Source of the DNA: Saccharomycopsis crataegensis
Lineage: Eukaryota; Ascomycota; Saccharomycetes; Ascoideales; Saccharomycopsidaceae
Direction of reading: 5' to 3'
Length of the DNA: 64,000 nucleotides
Assembly (NCBI RefSeq): GCF_037102585.1
Contig: NW_027043829.1
Coordinates: forward strand, 3,844,001-3,908,000
Of this stretch, positions 9,300 through 19,700 are shown piece after piece. A program made the translations under genes and the position numbers. Every line of letters begins with the position of its first letter. Position 1 is the stretch's first letter. The notes beneath the pieces were generated by a model that was not told where the DNA came from, ran no database searches, and worked only from the letters and a program-made list of their open reading frames with translations.

Positions 9300-11276
9300 A
9301 TGTCATCCAAACAAGTAATATCCTCGACAGATATCCACAGCTTTAAAGCACCTCACACTCCGTTGGTCAACTCGAAGAATAAATCCACAAATGACTCAGT
9401 CACCTCGTTACTTTTAACCCCGTCTTCAAATTCTCCTCCTCCTCGGGGAAAATATGGTGTAATAAAGAAAACCAGCAGTATTAAGAGATCTAACAGACGT
9501 GTCAGAAGAGTCAGCAGTCAATCTCCTGTCGAACCTTCGACAGAATCTGCAAAAGATACTTCAAATAATCTCGGAAAAGAAGATGCGCATGTCAATGAAG
9601 AAGAATTAGATGAAGAAGAAGAAGAAGAGGAAGAAGAAGAGGAAGAAGATGCAGAAGAAGAAGAAGAAGAAGAAGAAGAAGAAGAAAATGTTGACAATCC
9701 ACTTGGATTCGAAATTAAAGGGGTTGGTGAATCTGGTAAGCCTCCCTATTCTTACGCAACTCTCATTGCAATGTCGATTTTAACCAGTGATGACAAAAAA
9801 TTAACGTTAGCCCAGATTTATGGCTGGATTTCTGATAATTTTAGATATTATAGAAAGGGCGACGTAGGATGGCAAAATTCTATCAGACACAACTTGAGTT
9901 TGAATAAAGCTTTCACTAAGTCCGAAAGATCCAAAGACGGCAAGGGTCATTATTGGCAAATTGAACCAGGAATGGAAACCGCGTTTCTCAAGGGCAAAAC
10001 CACAAAATCCTCTAACAAAAAGCCTAATAGTAATGGTTCTAAGAAATCATCTGCAAAGAAATCCAAGAAGAAGCAAGACATGTCAATATTATCATCATCA
10101 TCATCTATGACAACCATTAAAAAGCTACCGTCAATGAATAAACCCAATAAAAGAAAGGAACCTGCCAATGATTTATCAAAATTATATCAAAACCTCACCC
10201 CATCAAGTACTTTTCAACACGATGAAGATGAAGACGAGGAAAATGTTGCCGATATCACCGATCCTGCTACTGATAGTTTTAGTGATACCGAATTTTATTT
10301 ACCAGTCTCCTCCAATGATATTTTAACAGGGGAATACCAGGATATTGGCCAGAAAACTCCGAAGGGGCAAGTACTCAGGATTATGCCTCAACAACTGCTA
10401 CTGAACCATCATGAAATACAACCAAGGAAACGTGATGCTCAAAAGTTGTACGATGAAGACGATGAAACAGATGGCTTTACAGATGATAGTGACGTTGAAG
10501 ATAATAACATTTTTATTGACACTCCTAAAGAAAATTTTGCTCCCTCCACAAGAAGCAAAAAACAGAAAAAAGGTCAAGCAGTGGTACTGGCACTGAGAAA
10601 CTTGCTCAATAAGATCCCCCAACTTGAGGCTCCTAATTCATCGTGGTCTGCCTCCGCGAGAGGTGGAAATGTCATGCTCAATCATAGTCAAAATATTGAA
10701 GTCAAATCATCGTCATTGAACAATGAGATAAATTTCACCTCATCTTTCAACTCAAACTTAAATTTTGATTTATCCCCAATACGTCGTTCAGAAACCGGGC
10801 CAATCTTAGAACCATTGACTCCTGGTAATAACACTATAAACGCGACAATGACCAGTAATAGTCATTACAATGTCTTCAATCAATCAACTGCAACAAATAC
10901 TCCTAATAGAATGAAAACTCCAAGTTCTGCCTCGATTATGAGAAAGATATGGAGCTCACCAACTTACCTCGATGACTTTTATACTTCGCCGTCACTTGCA
11001 AGAAGCGCAAGTATTAGCGATTCAAGAACTAACAAAAACACTTCAAATTTGGTTTCATCTGCCGCGGCCTTGATTGCTGCAACTCATAACGGTTCGCCCA
11101 AGAATGTTGGAAAATATAAGAATATGAAGTCGCCGAACAAATTAGAGTCCAGCATTATTGGTAACATCAGTACCAGTTACAATGATTTCTTTGGGGTGGA
11201 TATTTGCTCAGTGGTTAAAAGAGCCGTCGAAAGTGCGGTTGAAAAGCCAACAAAATCCCAGAGTGACAGTAATTGA
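9300..11276 (+). CDS. HCM1: Forkhead transcription factor, Hcm1-like
   Basis: Activates S-phase genes for spindle and chromosome segregation in S. cerevisiae. 658 aa (Hcm1 of S. cerevisiae is 564). Seen: Ser/Arg-rich N-terminus; very long acidic run (about residues 99-130, mostly Glu); forkhead domain at about residues 147-233 with [15 protein letters not shown], helix 3 [16 protein letters not shown] (189-204), and wing [21 protein letters not shown]. The wing 'DGKGHYW.I.PG.E..F.KG' follows Hcm1 rather than Fkh1/2, and no FHA domain is present, which argues against Fkh1/2 and Fhl1. A lysine-rich stretch follows the domain. Downstream, many S/T-P sites (for example [13 protein letters not shown] and RMKTPSS) suggest CDK control. 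Converges with GEM1. Confidence 0.9.
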   Translation: MSSKQVISSTDIHSFKAPHTPLVNSKNKSTNDSVTSLLLTPSSNSPPPRGKYGVIKKTSSIKRSNRRVRRVSSQSPVEPSTESAKDTSNNLGKEDAHVNEEELDEEEEEEEEEEEEDAEEEEEEEEEEENVDNPLGFEIKGVGESGKPPYSYATLIAMSILTSDDKKLTLAQIYGWISDNFRYYRKGDVGWQNSIRHNLSLNKAFTKSERSKDGKGHYWQIEPGMETAFLKGKTTKSSNKKPNSNGSKKSSAKKSKKKQDMSILSSSSSMTTIKKLPSMNKPNKRKEPANDLSKLYQNLTPSSTFQHDEDEDEENVADITDPATDSFSDTEFYLPVSSNDILTGEYQDIGQKTPKGQVLRIMPQQLLLNHHEIQPRKRDAQKLYDEDDETDGFTDDSDVEDNNIFIDTPKENFAPSTRSKKQKKGQAVVLALRNLLNKIPQLEAPNSSWSASARGGNVMLNHSQNIEVKSSSLNNEINFTSSFNSNLNFDLSPIRRSETGPILEPLTPGNNTINATMTSNSHYNVFNQSTATNTPNRMKTPSSASIMRKIWSSPTYLDDFYTSPSLARSASISDSRTNKNTSNLVSSAAALIAATHNGSPKNVGKYKNMKSPNKLESSIIGNISTSYNDFFGVDICSVVKRAVESAVEKPTKSQSDSN

Positions 11277-11846
11277 TGAAAAGGCATGTTCTTTGAGTAG
11301 GCTAAGTTGATGTTTATGATAATGATTGTGGGAGATGTGGTCTTTAAGTTTTAACCATTAGAATATTTTTATTATTTGGCACTATTGTATGGTTGCTTTT
11401 TATACACTTTTTTTATTTTTTTAGTACCGTTAATTTTGGGATTTTCCTTCTGATGGTGATCATTCTTTTTTGTCTTTTTGGATGGGCCTCTTCTACTTTT
11501 TTTTTTCCATTTCTTTTACATTCTTCTGTTTCTTGTCACTTGTTTCTGTTTTCCCCCTCACTCTTTTTTTCTATATGTATCAGCATTTATGATACATATT
11601 ATGTATACTATTGTTTTTACTATCTTATTATATTATGGTTTTGGTTATTCTTTGTTTTACAAAATATCGTATATTTTCGTAGTAGCGCCAAACTTGTCAA
11701 GATTACTTTACAATTAGAAGTTTCAGAACCACTCTTGAAAAAATAATTGTCTCCCAAACACCCAGAACAAGCGTCTCTACAAATTGGATGCGAAAAAAAT
11801 TCATAATAATCATAACGTTATATTCACACAAATATAGACTACACTT
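11277..11846. other. Convergent intergenic region between HCM1 and GEM1
   Basis: Shared 3' flank, strongly T-rich on the plus strand. A 117-codon frame at 11393-11746 is hydrophobic only because of the T richness and is rejected. Confidence 0.6.
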
Positions 11847-13844
11847 CTAATTCCTAGAACCACTCTTCCAAGCCCATGCGGTGATCAACGATACCACCCC
11901 GAGGGTCGAGGCCACCACCACAAAATACTTGAAATTATCCAAATCATCTTGACTCACCAATTCATCCCTGATGTTCGGGGTATATTTGCTGGGGTTCTGT
12001 GCTGCTTCCGCGATTTGCAAAAAAAATTCAAGCACCGACGATGGCCAATTGCAAGAAACGTGTAGCGGGGAATTCAATTGCAAATTCTTAGTGTAGATTT
12101 CCGGTTGGATGATCGAGCGCTGCTGTTGTTTATCAAGGTCTGCCTTAAGGGCGACAAATACAATGGGACATTCGTTGATTTGTGGATAATTTGTATGAAG
12201 GTCGATCAAATATTGGAAAGATTCGGGGTTAGACGAATCGTACACGAGGCAAAGCACATCGCATTGGTTAAGACGCGAGTGGTTCGCGAGGACCGCGGGT
12301 TCTAATTGTCCTAATTCCTCGAGGATAAGGTAATGTTGTTTCCCGCCTTTCACTTCGACGGAATTCACGGCGATACGCGGCTGAAGGGTAGGAATATATA
12401 CTTCATTGTAAGGTCGTTGAAGGAATGTATCGAGAAGTGAAGTCTTCCCGCATCCTGGGGATCCCACCACAAAACAATTGAACACCGTTCGATTAATGAC
12501 GTTAGTCCGATAAGTTTTCCCGTTGGTTTTCCTAGTGCGGCGAGGTTTGGTAACTTTCAACGCCTCGATGGTATTATGGGATACAAAAGTGGTGGGATCG
12601 ATGGGGTCGGTGATGGCTACTGAGTTGTTATTATTATTATTATTATTACTAGGGGTTTTCTTGGGTTTATTAGACTTGGTCTCGAATCCAAGATACGCCA
12701 AGTATTCCAACGTCACTTTATAATCAAGAAGGGTTGACATGCTCCATTGGGCCAACCACCCTTGTAAAGTAATGTAATTCTGTTCATTTTTCACAGTGGT
12801 TTGCGGGAAGTTCGATTCTTCCCAAACTTTAGGGATTCCTGGAGTCGGTTTGAAGAGATTCAATAGTTCAATTTCGTTTAATCCACCATCATTATCTTTA
12901 TCGAATAAAATAAACAAGTCCACAAGGAATCGGTACCCTACTGGACTCAACTCCACGCTTGATCCTAGGGGGACATCGAGCTTGGGATACAAAAACTCTG
13001 GATCGAGTGATAATGAATCGGTATAGTGAAACGCTCTTAAAATGCCCCAAACCGTTTCATGGCGGCCGTTCTCAATGTAAGTTTTGTTTAGATTGACAAA
13101 CCCTTCGTCATCGAGCCCATCGGTGGTGCTGAAACTGGTTTTAATACTTTCGAGCTCGTTTATATCTAAATACTTGCCAAAACAAGTTTTCTGCAACGTC
13201 AATAACTCTTGGTTGTTGAGATGCCCATCTTGATCCTTATCACATAAAAAAAAAATTCTTTTCAACGCTTCCACTAAAGAAGGTTTCAATTCGTTATGGT
13301 GAGAGTCAAATAATGGGGATAATGGATAAATCACTGCTCGTTGACACAAATAGAAGCATTGACTGACGTTATAATTATTCTTTGCCGAACATCTGATCGC
13401 GGATTCGATTTCTTTGAATTCGTTGACCAAGGTGACAAACTCATCATTGATGATCCCCGTGGCGGTTTCTTCGTTTTTCTCTTGCAAGTCACTTTTATTA
13501 GAACATAACACGATCGGTAGATTGACCCCCATGCTTCTAAGCATCACCATCCAATATAAAGAGATCCGTTCATAAGTGAAATGGTCAGAGTATACTAGCC
13601 ACAACACATCGGCATTACGGATTTCATTCTGAAGGATTTCCAAATCATCGGGAGAAGTGTCGATTACTAACATGCCATTGGATGTATATTGATTAGATGA
13701 ATAATCATTGGGGATGTATATTGGAGGTAAAACCTTTTGGATATTGGGAACATATGTTTCTTTGACTAGCGAAGTAATAAGGCTGGATTTCCCAACCCCT
13801 TCATCTCCGCAGACTACCACACGAATGGTCTTTTGACCAGACAT
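11847..13844 (-). CDS. GEM1: Miro-family mitochondrial Rho GTPase
   Basis: Calcium-binding tail-anchored GTPase of the outer mitochondrial membrane; regulates mitochondrial shape and inheritance and ER-mitochondria contacts (ERMES). 665 aa, family length about 660. Domains in order: first GTPase with P-loop GDEGVGKS (13-20) and NKSD (116-119); EF hand DKDQDGHLNNQE (202-213); second EF hand DKDNDGGLNEIE (315-326); Asn-rich linker (about 400-407); second GTPase with P-loop GSPGCGKT (461-468); one C-terminal membrane segment (about 641-658) followed by WKSGSRN. All diagnostic motifs are intact. It shares a 242-bp divergent promoter with PRE10. Confidence 0.96.
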   Translation of the reverse strand: MSGQKTIRVVVCGDEGVGKSSLITSLVKETYVPNIQKVLPPIYIPNDYSSNQYTSNGMLVIDTSPDDLEILQNEIRNADVLWLVYSDHFTYERISLYWMVMLRSMGVNLPIVLCSNKSDLQEKNEETATGIINDEFVTLVNEFKEIESAIRCSAKNNYNVSQCFYLCQRAVIYPLSPLFDSHHNELKPSLVEALKRIFFLCDKDQDGHLNNQELLTLQKTCFGKYLDINELESIKTSFSTTDGLDDEGFVNLNKTYIENGRHETVWGILRAFHYTDSLSLDPEFLYPKLDVPLGSSVELSPVGYRFLVDLFILFDKDNDGGLNEIELLNLFKPTPGIPKVWEESNFPQTTVKNEQNYITLQGWLAQWSMSTLLDYKVTLEYLAYLGFETKSNKPKKTPSNNNNNNNNSVAITDPIDPTTFVSHNTIEALKVTKPRRTRKTNGKTYRTNVINRTVFNCFVVGSPGCGKTSLLDTFLQRPYNEVYIPTLQPRIAVNSVEVKGGKQHYLILEELGQLEPAVLANHSRLNQCDVLCLVYDSSNPESFQYLIDLHTNYPQINECPIVFVALKADLDKQQQRSIIQPEIYTKNLQLNSPLHVSCNWPSSVLEFFLQIAEAAQNPSKYTPNIRDELVSQDDLDNFKYFVVVASTLGVVSLITAWAWKSGSRN

Positions 13845-13986
13845 TATTCATTCAAAATTGAAAAGGTAATATGATAAATGTGATATAATAAATATTGTTT
13901 ACATGGGGGGTTAGAAAGATTGAAAAGCGCCATTATAACGAATTTCCACCGCGGTTTCGCAGCCCCGGCGCGCACGATTTTTTGGA

Positions 13987-13994
13987 TGGCAAAA
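13987..13994 (+). promoter_or_regulatory. Rpn4/PACE-like motif upstream of PRE10
   Basis: TGGCAAAA within GATGGCAAAA, 93 bp upstream of the PRE10 ATG, in the GEM1-PRE10 divergent promoter. S. cerevisiae Rpn4 binds GGTGGCAAA; the Candida albicans form is reported as GAAGGCAAAA. One mismatch to the latter. Confidence 0.4.
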
Positions 13995-14086
13995 ATCCAG
14001 AAAACGAACGTAGGAAATCTCTGTGTTTATCTTGCACAAGGGCCATTATTAGCTTAGACCAGCACAATAAGTGGAATAATTTAGAA

Positions 14087-15093
14087 ATGGTAAGTGGTTG
14101 ACGCTTGAATATTATCCAATTATTATGGGGGAGGGGAGAATAACTTTTTTTTTTTGGTTTTTTGTTTGGAAAGTGCATGTGGAAATTACTTAGAGTCTCT
14201 AAAGGTGGCGGAAATCATCACATCGATGTTATTTCATCACCATCAGGGCAAGAAACGAAGTTTCCCCTTCCCCCACTAAAATTGCGAACTCTCTTACTAA
14301 CAATGTTTAGACTTCGATTGGTACCGGTTACGATTTATCAAACAGTATTTTCTCCCCAGATGGTAGAAATTTTCAAGTGGAATATGCCGCCAAAGCGGTA
14401 GAAAATGCCGGGACCTCAATAGGGATCAAGTGTGAAGATGGGATTGTATTTGCTACAGAAAAGCTCGTGAGCTCGAAGCTCTTAGTATCTGGTGCCAATA
14501 AGAGAATCCAGACCATTGATAGACACATTGGGGTTGTGAGTTCTGGGTTGGTTCCAGACGGTAGACACATTGTCAATAGAGGTAGACAGGAAAGCAAAAG
14601 TTACAAAGGTATTTTCAAACAGCCTATTTCCATTCCACAAATCGCCAGCAGATTGGGTAATTATGTGCAAGTTTACACTACCGCCAACTCTGTCAGACCA
14701 TTTGGGATCTCCACAATAGTTGGGGGCCATGATTCACAAGGGTACCATTTGTATATGATCGAACCTTCAGGAGTGTATTGGGGTTACCAGGGGATTGCCG
14801 TTGGTAAAGGAAGACAATCAGCCAAATCAGAATTGGAAAAATTGAAGTTACCTGGTATCAAGGTAAAGGATGCCATTAAAGAAGCCGCCAAGATAATTTA
14901 TACTGCCCATGAGGACTTCAAGGACAAAGATTTTGAATTGGAAATGAGTTGGATCAGTGAAGAATTCACCAATGGAAGACATGAATTTGTTCCTGAGGAT
15001 TTGTTGGCAGAAGCTAAGAAGTATGCTGAAGAAGATGAAGACGAAGACGACGAAGACGATGAAGACGATGAAGATGAAGAAATGGCTGAGTGA
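14087..15093 (+). CDS. PRE10: 20S proteasome alpha-type subunit (Pre10), spliced
   Basis: Outer-ring alpha subunit of the 20S proteasome core. Exon 1 is only the ATG (14087-14089). Intron 14090-14310 (221 bp) starts GTAAGT, has a perfect TACTAAC at 14295-14301 and ends TTTAG. Exon 2 (14311-15093) begins TSIGTGYDLSNSIFSPDGR, the alpha-subunit signature, followed by FQVEYAAKAVENAGTSIGIK. The product is 261 aa. NSVRPFGISTI, HLYMIEPSG and GKGRQSAKSELEKL match Pre10 closely; the acidic C-terminal tail (about residues 238-261) is also a Pre10 trait, though shorter than the S. cerevisiae tail. Divergent from GEM1. Confidence 0.96.
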
Positions 15094-15765
15094 TTGACAT
15101 TTGAATTTTTTTTTCTCAATCTTATTATTATTATTATTATATCAGTATGTTTATTTTATCGATAAAATCTGTACAGTTTGTAAGGGAAGAAAGAAAAAAG
15201 ATAAATATATATATAAATATTATTGTAGTGAAATGAAAAGGGGTCCTAAAAAAGTGTCAAAAACGGCAATGAAATGAGAAAATCTAAAAAAAAAAAAAAA
15301 AAAAATCTAAAAAAATTCGGTAACATATAAAGTGCGCGATTGAGGCGCAATTGAAAAGCTAAGCCAAATTATCTGGGAGTTATTATTATCCAATTTTCAT
15401 TTTTTAGGCTGAATCATCAGTTACCATCTCATGCTAAAAGAACTGGATAATATTTGGTAGACCCATTGCCAATCTCCTAAATCTTATCACCCTCCACCCT
15501 CTCCATAAAACCTCGATCTGATACGTACAATAATAATAGAAAGTTTGTTTTTTTTTTGCTACACTCCAGCTTTCGAAAACTCCGGCCTCAAATTATCAGT
15601 TCAAAAGCATTTGTTCTTTCCAACACCAAATTTACGTTGTTGTTTTTTCATCTCTCCTTCCTTACTCTCTTCGCTTGGGTTCCAAAATATTTTTGTTTTA
15701 TTACTATCTCTCAATTTTGATGCTGGACCCTTATCATCACAAATCATCGGACTTTAAATCACACC
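15094..15765. other. Intergenic region: PRE10 3' flank and KTR promoter
   Basis: Contains (TTA)n at 15122-15140, a perfect 16-bp palindrome ATTTTATCGATAAAAT at 15153-15168 (possible 3' end hairpin) and A/T runs. No gene seen. Confidence 0.6.
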
Positions 15766-17133
15766 ATGCTAGTACTAAAGAAGACGTTAATTAGATTGAT
15801 AGGTGCTTTGACATTATGCGGAGGGTTGGTGGCCATCACTATTCTAATAATTAAGAACCATATCGAATCTGGAGATCAACAACTTGAAGCCTGCCAGCTA
15901 GACCCGGACAAGTGCTTGAATCGGTTGATGCCGGAGAACTATGACCTGATCCTCCATGATGCCGATGAGATCATTGTCAACGACCAATTGAACACAAAAT
16001 TCTTTCGGAAATTCAAATACCATTTCGATCAAAGGGTCAGTCATACTCAAGAACTCCGTGATACAAATCGAGAATTATACCAACAGTACATGGGTGCGGA
16101 AATTCATGAGCCAAAAGTCGCGGGATTGGTCAGGCCCCTGGAAGACTATCAGTTGACTAGTGCCACATTAGTGGCGTTTTTGAAGGACAAGGAGGCGGAT
16201 CAATTGATTGCCACGATGCAGCAGGTTGAAAAAACTTTCAATAGGAAGTTCCATTACCCTTGGACATTCATCAGCGAGAAGCCATTTCCTGCCAAATTCA
16301 AGAAGAAAGTGGCACAGACCACTACTTCAGAATGTCAATACGTGGTATTGGAGGGGTCCCAATGGGAGCAACCCGCGCATATTGACAAAGCTAAACAGCA
16401 GGAAGGTTATGAATACTTGAAATCCAAAAAGATTCAATATGCCACCCAAGTGTCGTACCACAACATGTGTCGTTTCTATTCTGGCACGTTTTTCCATTTG
16501 CAACAATTACAAAAGTATAAGTATTATTGGCGTGTCGAGCCAGGGACTAGCTACTATTGTGATATTGATTATGATGTTTTCAAATTCATGGAAGAACACG
16601 GGAAAACTTATGGATTCACCCTTAATATTTACGACCAGCCGGATACTATTAGATCATTATGGGATACCACCGTGGATTTTTTGAAAGAACATCCTCAATA
16701 TGTCAATGCTGAGGGATCTTTTGACTGGTTATTACAAGATTTGGAGCACCCAGATTATAATACCATCACTAATGGTTATTCTACTTGTCATTTCTGGTCG
16801 AATTTCGAGATTGGCGATATGGATTTTTTTAGAGGAGAATCCTACACCAAATGGTTTGAACACTTGGATCAAGCGGGAGGGTTTTATTATGAACGTTGGG
16901 GAGATGCTCCAGTTCATTCCATTGGTTTGGGATTGTTTGAAGACAAAGCCAAGATTCATTGGTTCAGGGATATTGGATACAGCCATACTCCATACTCCCA
17001 CTGTCCTACTAGTAACAAATGTCATGGATGCGAAGCTGGGGTATTTGCGGAACACCATGGTGATGATAAGCAAAATTGCATGGCCAACTGGATCAAATAT
17101 TCCATGACAGAAAAAGAATTGGACATATATTGA
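15766..17133 (+). CDS. KTR-family mannosyltransferase, GT15 (tandem copy 1)
   Basis: Type II Golgi mannosyltransferase of 455 aa: short cytosolic tail, anchor at about residues 10-29, stem to about 120, GT15 domain to the end. Residues at the Kre2 active-site positions are kept: Y231, E258 in RVEPG, E348 in SNFE, D380 in WGDAP and H407 in GYSH. The sequence is much closer to its right-hand neighbour than to the MNT1-like gene: shared RVEP, CDIDYDVFKFM, YSTCHFWSNFEI, GGFYYERWGDAPVH, LGLFEDK and a shared ending around NCMANWIKY. This points to a local duplication. The residue after EP is Gly, as may vary in the family. Residue 125 is CTG where copy 2 has Ser (AGT). Donor GDP-mannose is inferred from the family. 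Confidence 0.92.
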   Translation: MLVLKKTLIRLIGALTLCGGLVAITILIIKNHIESGDQQLEACQLDPDKCLNRLMPENYDLILHDADEIIVNDQLNTKFFRKFKYHFDQRVSHTQELRDTNRELYQQYMGAEIHEPKVAGLVRPLEDYQLTSATLVAFLKDKEADQLIATMQQVEKTFNRKFHYPWTFISEKPFPAKFKKKVAQTTTSECQYVVLEGSQWEQPAHIDKAKQQEGYEYLKSKKIQYATQVSYHNMCRFYSGTFFHLQQLQKYKYYWRVEPGTSYYCDIDYDVFKFMEEHGKTYGFTLNIYDQPDTIRSLWDTTVDFLKEHPQYVNAEGSFDWLLQDLEHPDYNTITNGYSTCHFWSNFEIGDMDFFRGESYTKWFEHLDQAGGFYYERWGDAPVHSIGLGLFEDKAKIHWFRDIGYSHTPYSHCPTSNKCHGCEAGVFAEHHGDDKQNCMANWIKYSMTEKELDIY

Positions 17134-17819
17134 ACAGTAAATATTGTTTTGGGCGTCGTTGTTGTTACATTGATGTATAAAGTTTTTCTATTTCGCTTAT
17201 TTATTTATTGTTTTCGTGTTTAGCTGCTTTCCTTTTAACAGGGTTCCCTCTTGTATTAATAATAATTATATAATAATGTTCTAGGAAAGTGTAAACAAAA
17301 AAAAAAAAATTGAGGTATTGGAGTATGATATTTGGAAAGCGATATGGACAAACTTATCATTTCTGATGCTCCCTTGAAAATTCCTGGACAAATTCTCAAG
17401 AAATCTCATTCTACAATAACTTAACGGGTTCACAATACTATCAATGGCTGGTATTGATACAATTATTTCATGGGTAGACGTATGCTCGCATACTGCATAC
17501 AGTGGAGCAGCTATATTATCTGATATCAATTTTCGACGAAAAATTAGATAAATCCTCCATGAAGGACCAAAATAATGAATCCATATAACTCTGCCTATAA
17601 GTATGCTATTTCCGCACGTGAGCATAGCCCCACACATTGCATTTATATGATCTTGTTTTTTTTTCAATCTGTCATTTTGGTGGACTGAGAAATAGACTTT
17701 AGGGGAGTATTATATTATTCAATACCAATAATTTTCACCAAATAGAGGATAAGTCTAGACACACACATATATATATATCCCCCTCAAACACTATTTTTGC
17801 ATTACTCAAGCAAGGGATC
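17134..17819. other. Intergenic region between tandem KTR genes
   Basis: Short AT-rich 3' flank, then mixed-composition DNA. A 128-codon minus-strand frame (17281-17667) lacks recognisable motifs and is left out. An (AT)n patch at about 17766-17778 lies 45 bp upstream of the next ATG. Confidence 0.55.
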
Positions 17820-19274
17820 ATGTTTGGTAGAATCATCGTGGGCAGAAGATACATCAAAATAATATTATTAGCAGTTGTCCTTATTCCTCTACTTCATCAG
17901 CTAATAGTTCTCATAACTCGCGGTAAAGAACACACTGGATACAACATTCCCAAACTTCAGGATAAAGTGCCCACTCTTCAAGGGGTTAATGACTATTTCA
18001 AAAATATCGGCAATTCTGCGCAAAATGCCACTGAAACGCCTGATGATATTGTTGACGCTGGGGAGCCGGTGGTGATTTATCCTGATGTGAGTGATCCAGA
18101 AATATTGGCAGACTTGCCATACTTGAAAGCTGATGGTTCACTAAATAAATATTTCTTCTCCAAGTTTGTCGATCATGATGATAACAAAAAGGCAAGAAAA
18201 GTGTTCCAAGAAAATAATAGATTGTACGCAGACTACATTATGGAACCGATCGACGAACCAAAGGTCGACAACTTGCAAAGACCAAGTGAGGACTATAAAT
18301 TAGCCAATGCCACATTACTATCTTTGGTGAGAAATTCCGAATTGGATGGGATCCTATCGGCCATGGAGCAGGTTGAGGCAAAATTCAATAGTAAGTTCCA
18401 TTATCCTTGGACGTTTATGAATGATGTATCATTCAGCAAGGAATTCAAAACCAAAGTTAAGGCAGCCACAGAGAGTGAAGTTCATTTCATCACCATTCCT
18501 AAAAAACTTTGGAAAAAACCAATATTCATTGATAAAGACCTTGAACAAAAAAATATTGATTTGATGTTGGCCAACGGTGTGGGGTATGCCGACATGGAAT
18601 CGTACCACAACATGTGTCGTTTTTACTCCGGTACTTTCTACAATATCCCACATTTGCAACAATTTAAATATTATTGGCGTGTCGAGCCTGACACTAAGTA
18701 TTTTTGTGACATTGACTACGATGTCTTCAAATTCATGCAGGACAATAACAAGAGCTATGGGTTCAATATCAACTTGTACGATGGGCCAAGTAGTATTACC
18801 AAATTATGGAACACCACCATGGAATTTTTAGAAGAACACCCAAAATATCTCAACCCGAACGGAGCCTTCCAGTGGTTACTTGAAGATATGCAGAACCCAG
18901 AAAAGAATCAAATAGCAGGCTACTCAACATGTCATTTCTGGTCGAATTTCGAAATTGCCGATATGGACTTCTTCAGAGGAGAAGCCTACAGCAAATGGTT
19001 TGAACATCTTGATAATTCCGGAGGATTCTATTACGAACGCTGGGGTGATGCCCCGGTTCATGCCATCGGGTTGGGGTTGTTTGAAGATAAATCAAGGATT
19101 CACTTTTTTAGGGACATTGGATATCATCATATGCCATTTACCAATTGCCCGAACAGCGACAGATGCGATTGTGAAGCAGGGAAGTTTGTGCCTTGGTTTC
19201 TGGTGGAGAAGGAAAATTGTATGGCCAATTGGGTCAAATATGGGATGTCTGAGGATGAAAAGAACATGTTTTAG
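17820..19274 (+). CDS. KTR-family mannosyltransferase, GT15 (tandem copy 2)
   Basis: 484 aa, type II membrane protein with a basic N-terminal tail (GRRYIK), anchor at about residues 12-33, a longer stem than copy 1 (to about 155), then the GT15 domain. Active-site positions: Y262, E289 in RVEPD, E378 in SNFE, D410 in WGDAP, H437 in GYHH. RPSEDY, HYPWTF, YHNMCRFYSGTF and GGFYYERWGDAPVH are shared with copy 1. Ends ANWVKYGMSEDEKNMF. Likely a Golgi mannosyltransferase extending cell-wall mannans; acceptor unknown. The start is the first ATG after an AT-rich leader. Confidence 0.92.
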   Translation: MFGRIIVGRRYIKIILLAVVLIPLLHQLIVLITRGKEHTGYNIPKLQDKVPTLQGVNDYFKNIGNSAQNATETPDDIVDAGEPVVIYPDVSDPEILADLPYLKADGSLNKYFFSKFVDHDDNKKARKVFQENNRLYADYIMEPIDEPKVDNLQRPSEDYKLANATLLSLVRNSELDGILSAMEQVEAKFNSKFHYPWTFMNDVSFSKEFKTKVKAATESEVHFITIPKKLWKKPIFIDKDLEQKNIDLMLANGVGYADMESYHNMCRFYSGTFYNIPHLQQFKYYWRVEPDTKYFCDIDYDVFKFMQDNNKSYGFNINLYDGPSSITKLWNTTMEFLEEHPKYLNPNGAFQWLLEDMQNPEKNQIAGYSTCHFWSNFEIADMDFFRGEAYSKWFEHLDNSGGFYYERWGDAPVHAIGLGLFEDKSRIHFFRDIGYHHMPFTNCPNSDRCDCEAGKFVPWFLVEKENCMANWVKYGMSEDEKNMF

Positions 19275-19700
19275 TCGCCATTGAATTTCTCACTTCTACT
19301 TTTTTTTTTGGTAGCGGGCCTAGTGGGAAAGCCTTTGGGCTGACAATTTTTAACAACCTATTTCATTTAAAACTGAATATTAGAAACCTTTACACTTAGT
19401 TGTAGCTATTGGAATATATACTCGAACAATATCACAACCACTTTATACAGTAAGCGAATTCTAAAAAGTTGTTGATCTGAGTTCCAATAGAAGTACCATA
19501 TTATTAAAGCCATCTGATGATGGCACAGTACGTCTTCTCAATGGTATTAGATCAATAATAAATAATCAATGTTTTTCGGTAACAGTCAGTTAACCGTAAA
19601 TGACATTCTAGCGGAATGTTCTTATGGTGTTTTCCGGTGTGTTTAGCAATTATTGTACACTCAGCCGCCCCGAACACCCCAGTGAAAGCAGCATTTTGAA
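19275..19700. other. Intergenic region upstream of the Harbinger-like gene
   Basis: AT-rich, no gene. I looked for terminal inverted repeats with TTA duplications around the next gene and saw none. Confidence 0.5.

Noticed and set aside
11393-11746. Hydrophobic 117-codon frame between HCM1 and GEM1
   Set aside because: Product of T-rich 3' flanks; low complexity.
14204-14212. GGTGGCGGA in the PRE10 intron as an Rpn4 site
   Set aside because: Two mismatches to the consensus and inside the intron; the upstream TGGCAAAA is the better candidate.
17281-17667. 128-codon minus-strand frame between the KTR genes
   Set aside because: No motif, lies in a promoter region, no relative recognised.
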